A stretch of 64,000 nucleotides of DNA from Hemileia vastatrix. Lineage: Eukaryota > Basidiomycota > Pucciniomycetes > Pucciniales > Zaghouaniaceae. The DNA lies in NCBI GenBank assembly GCA_030280995.1, contig JASXTE010000005.1, positions 14,744,001 to 14,808,000 of the forward strand, given 5' to 3'. The position numbers were made by a program, and so were the translations under genes. The notes beneath the pieces were generated by a model that worked only from the letters and a program-made list of their open reading frames with translations, ran no database searches and was not told where the DNA came from. This document shows, one piece after another, positions 61,582 through 64,000 of this stretch; position 1 is the stretch's first letter; each line of letters starts with the position of its first letter.

Positions 61582-63152
61582 ATGGCTTGATCTCCTTATG
61601 TTAACCCTTCTACTCTCCCTTGCTTCACTGCTCCCAAGGACTATGCCTGCAAACAGTGCATCCACATGTGCAGACCTTGCACATTCACTCTTCCAAATCC
61701 GGAATCCAAATTCTACAACAGGGCTTGTGACTCTTGTTATTCCAAAAAGAAAAGATTTGACAGAGACGCCAACTACCCTATTCCTCCGCCTTCTCCTTCC
61801 CACAAATACATCTCCAGATCCCCTACCAGATCCCCAGAGCTTGGTCCTTCCTCTTCCTCTCTATCTTCTGCTCCTTCCAGAAGATCCAGAAGCTCAGCTT
61901 CCCGCACTCTTCCCAAAAGACCAGCCTTAGCCTCACAAGAAACTGCTTTTATCTCCGCCAAATTAGCTCCAAAAGCTTCAAAATCAACTCCCAGGCTTCT
62001 AGACCGCCTCGAGGCAGCCCGGCCAACGTCGGGCGGCCCGTCCGCCTCACCAAACAGCAAAAATCAGGGCCAAAACCTCCAAAAACGGCCAGAAAATAGC
62101 CAAATTCATCCAGACAACAACAACAACTCAACCCAACTACCTCCTACTTCTCCCAGAGCAATGCAATCCACCCTTCCAAAGTCCAAAAGCACCAAAATTT
62201 CCCAGATTTCTAAGAGAACTGCCAGAGAACCCCAAGAAGAAACCAGAACACCACACACTGCTCCACAACAACAACTTTGTCCCCAACTAAGACAAAGAAA
62301 CTACACCTCTCCTCTGTCAGCCAACTACTCTTCTGACAGTTCCATCTCTTCAAATTCTCCATCCAGAAGAGAGCAGTCTGCTTCCAAATCCCCCTCTCCT
62401 GCTTCATCCTTTAACAACCCTGGTACTCCATCACCAGCACCTCCTCCAGCTGAATCCAACAGAAATAACAACCACAACAACAACCACAATCTCACTGCTC
62501 CAAGTAGGCCCCAGGAACCTCAGCATCCCAGTTCACCTTCTCAGGATCCTTCAGAGGAAGACCATGAGAATCCATATCTTTCCCTAGTTGATCCACCCAC
62601 TATGATCATTACAAAATCATCAGAGATCCAAATCCCAGCTGCTTACAGATTTGATGAGCTTCCAATCTGTAAGTACCAATTTAATTATTCCATTTCTTCA
62701 ACAAAAATAATTACTGATCCAATTCTTCCTGTCTAGTTGGCACCCCTCCTCCTGAATGTATTATTGGAGTTGGCCAAACTCTTGAAACTTCTTTGACCCT
62801 GGATTATGGAGACATGAAGAAACACCTAAGCACCATGTGTTCCAATATGCTAAAAGCCTTTGCCCTCCATGGACCTTTGAATGACTTTGAAAAATCCCTG
62901 AGAAAGCGCCTACTGGACGACCACTGGAAAATGTCTAGGATCATTAAACACACCCTCCAGCACTCCATTCCTTCCTCTTCTTCTTCCTCCTCTGAACTTC
63001 CCTCTAATCCAATCCCTGACCATTACAATCCCTATAATCTCTCCAGCAGGATGCACTTCAAAGAACACAGTGCTTCCCACAATGCCAACAAAAAACAAAA
63101 ACATCATCACAATCCGGACCAGCCTCCAGAAGCTTCATCATCCAGACAATGA
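61582..63152 (+). pseudogene. ZE3 gene 2: larger zinc-cluster protein, early stop
   Basis: Exons 61582-62668 and 62737-63152 (68-nt intron, GTAAGT...TACTGAT...CTGTCTAG) total 501 codons and would encode 500 residues, but codon 3 is TGA. The sixth cluster cysteine is replaced by Phe (KKRFDRD). After codon 3 the frame is open to the end, so translation could start at an internal ATG (61666) without the first cysteines. The middle has Ser/Pro/Asn-rich repeats and the GC-rich patch (62005-62048) encoding EAARPTSGGPSA. The C-terminal exon has LDYGDMKKHLSTMCSNM and HGPLNDFEKSLRK. Confidence 0.75.
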
Positions 63153-64000
63153 GCTCCTGCACACAGATTAGAAACATAATAATAATATAAAACAATTAAT
63201 AAAAATAATTTCAGAATTTTTTTTTTTTTTTTTTAAGGTATGCTTTGTATCTACTAATATACTAAATTAAAAATTAATAACTAAAATGAAATGAAATAAA
63301 ATAAATGAAATAAAATAAAATATAAAAAGTAATACAAACGGTATCCCCCAGCCAATTGATGAGCGGATCCCCTGATACCTTACCCACATCCAAGTGCACC
63401 TTGATGTGGATACACAATTAAATCTTTTAAATGATTAACAGAAAACAAAATTCAAAAAATTTAGAAATTCAGAAGATAATAAAAATAATGAAACACAGAA
63501 ACACATGAAATAAATAATAAACAAAAATATAATAGCATTTCCCGGCCAATTGATAAGACTTTCCCCACCAATGCTTGCCAACATCCAGGTGACCCTGATG
63601 TGGTAACACCCTATATTTTTGATTTTATAATTTTAAACAACTCCCATAAAGAAATTAAAAGAAAAAAAGAGAAAAAAGAAAATAATCTAAAACTGCTATC
63701 TAGCAAAAACATAACTTCAAAAATCAAAGAAAAACCAGCTCCATAAATTTTCCAATAAGGGAAAGTCCGGTCCATAGAAATGATAACTGAGTGGGCTCCC
63801 TCCAATAAGTAAAAATTACGGGAGACCACCAGTGATCCACCACCAATCTGAAAGAACCAAAGATAAAGAAGCCAGTCCCAAACCAGTTTAAAGTCATAGC
63901 GGACTTGAAACCTGAATAATAAACAACAGAACTAGAATTCAACTAGGAAAAACAAAAGACTTGAGACAGACATTCTGGGGTAACTGTTCTACAGAGCAGC
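63153..64000 (-). other. ZE3 non-coding region downstream of gene 2, cut by window end
   Basis: A T-run (63220-63234), AT-rich DNA, RNA-like motif 1 (63341-63409) and motif 2 (63535-63603), one short hairpin repeat (about 63889-63906), and the start of a GATGGGCTGG-type block at the very end. The order repeats that of ZE2 54910-55770, so pol is expected beyond the window. Confidence 0.65.
63341..63603 (-). ncRNA. ZE3 paired RNA-like motifs 1 and 2
   Basis: Motif 1 has outer GTATC/GATAC and CCACATC/GATGTGG intact. Motif 2 has one change in the left arm (CCAACATC). Spacing between motifs is 126 bp. Confidence 0.5.

Larger units (their letters stand above)
59131..64000 (-). mobile_element. ZE3: ZE-family element inserted in ZE2 pol, runs off the window
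   Basis: 3' LTR (59131-60223), purine tract, antisense gene 1 and gene 2, RNA-like motifs and repeat blocks in the same order as ZE2. The pol gene, if present, should begin just beyond 64000. The left flank is CCACGG in ZE2 pol. Confidence 0.85.

Overview
This window is a transposon graveyard from a eukaryotic nuclear genome, most probably a filamentous fungus and more likely a basidiomycete. The reasons are short introns (50-77 nt) with GTAAGT-type donors and CTAAC/CTGAT branch sites, Ty3/gypsy chromoviruses, Zn(II)2Cys6-type clusters (a fungal fold), and one gypsy-type reverse transcriptase with an FIDD catalytic box. The DNA is very AT-rich. I found no bacterial operon, tRNA, rRNA or CRISPR array. 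All identifications rest on reading motifs; no database search was possible.

Layout. (1) 1-12866 and 28281-41116 are two nearly identical copies of one segment, 28,280 bp apart; the only difference I could see is a 30-bp in-frame deletion in the second copy. Each holds about 1.9 kb of non-coding DNA, the left part of a Ty1/copia element (Copia-1) and a long chromodomain Ty3/gypsy element (Gypsy-1). In copy 1 Gypsy-1 runs into the right part of a second copia (Copia-2, 12867-17290). In copy 2 it ends in a complete 3' LTR (40192-41331). (2) 17291-24713 is a decayed minus-strand relative, Gypsy-2, whose 5' LTR lands in the iron-binding motif of a probable TET/JBP-like 2-oxoglutarate oxygenase gene (24714-25490). 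(3) 25491-28280 has no recognisable gene but contains a striking run of unrelated perfect hairpins (27295-27736). (4) 41332-64000 is a nested set of LTR elements of one family, here called ZE. ZE4 (plus strand, 41427-46863) sits in ZE1; ZE2 (from 50982) sits in the ZE1 pol gene; ZE3 (from 59131) sits in the ZE2 pol gene; a solo Gypsy-2-type LTR (49363-50157) also sits in ZE1.

Two systems stand out. First, Gypsy-1 and the diverged Gypsy-2 both carry an intron after codon 24/25 of gag whose removal switches translation into an overlapping, conserved reading frame. The predicted products are spliced accessory proteins of 205 and 185 residues, an arrangement reminiscent of the spliced accessory genes of complex retroviruses. 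Second, ZE elements carry, between pol and the 3' LTR and antisense to pol, a two-gene cassette of small Zn2Cys6-like proteins. Gene 1 is intact in both copies (206 residues, one 50-nt intron, start 18 bp from the LTR). The cassette is accompanied by families of small RNA-like hairpins and by a GC-rich patch shared between the LTR and gene 2.

How the parts work together: gag, protease, reverse transcriptase, RNase H and integrase of each element serve its own replication. The antisense zinc proteins and the spliced gag-overlap proteins look like element-borne regulators, but that function is inference only.
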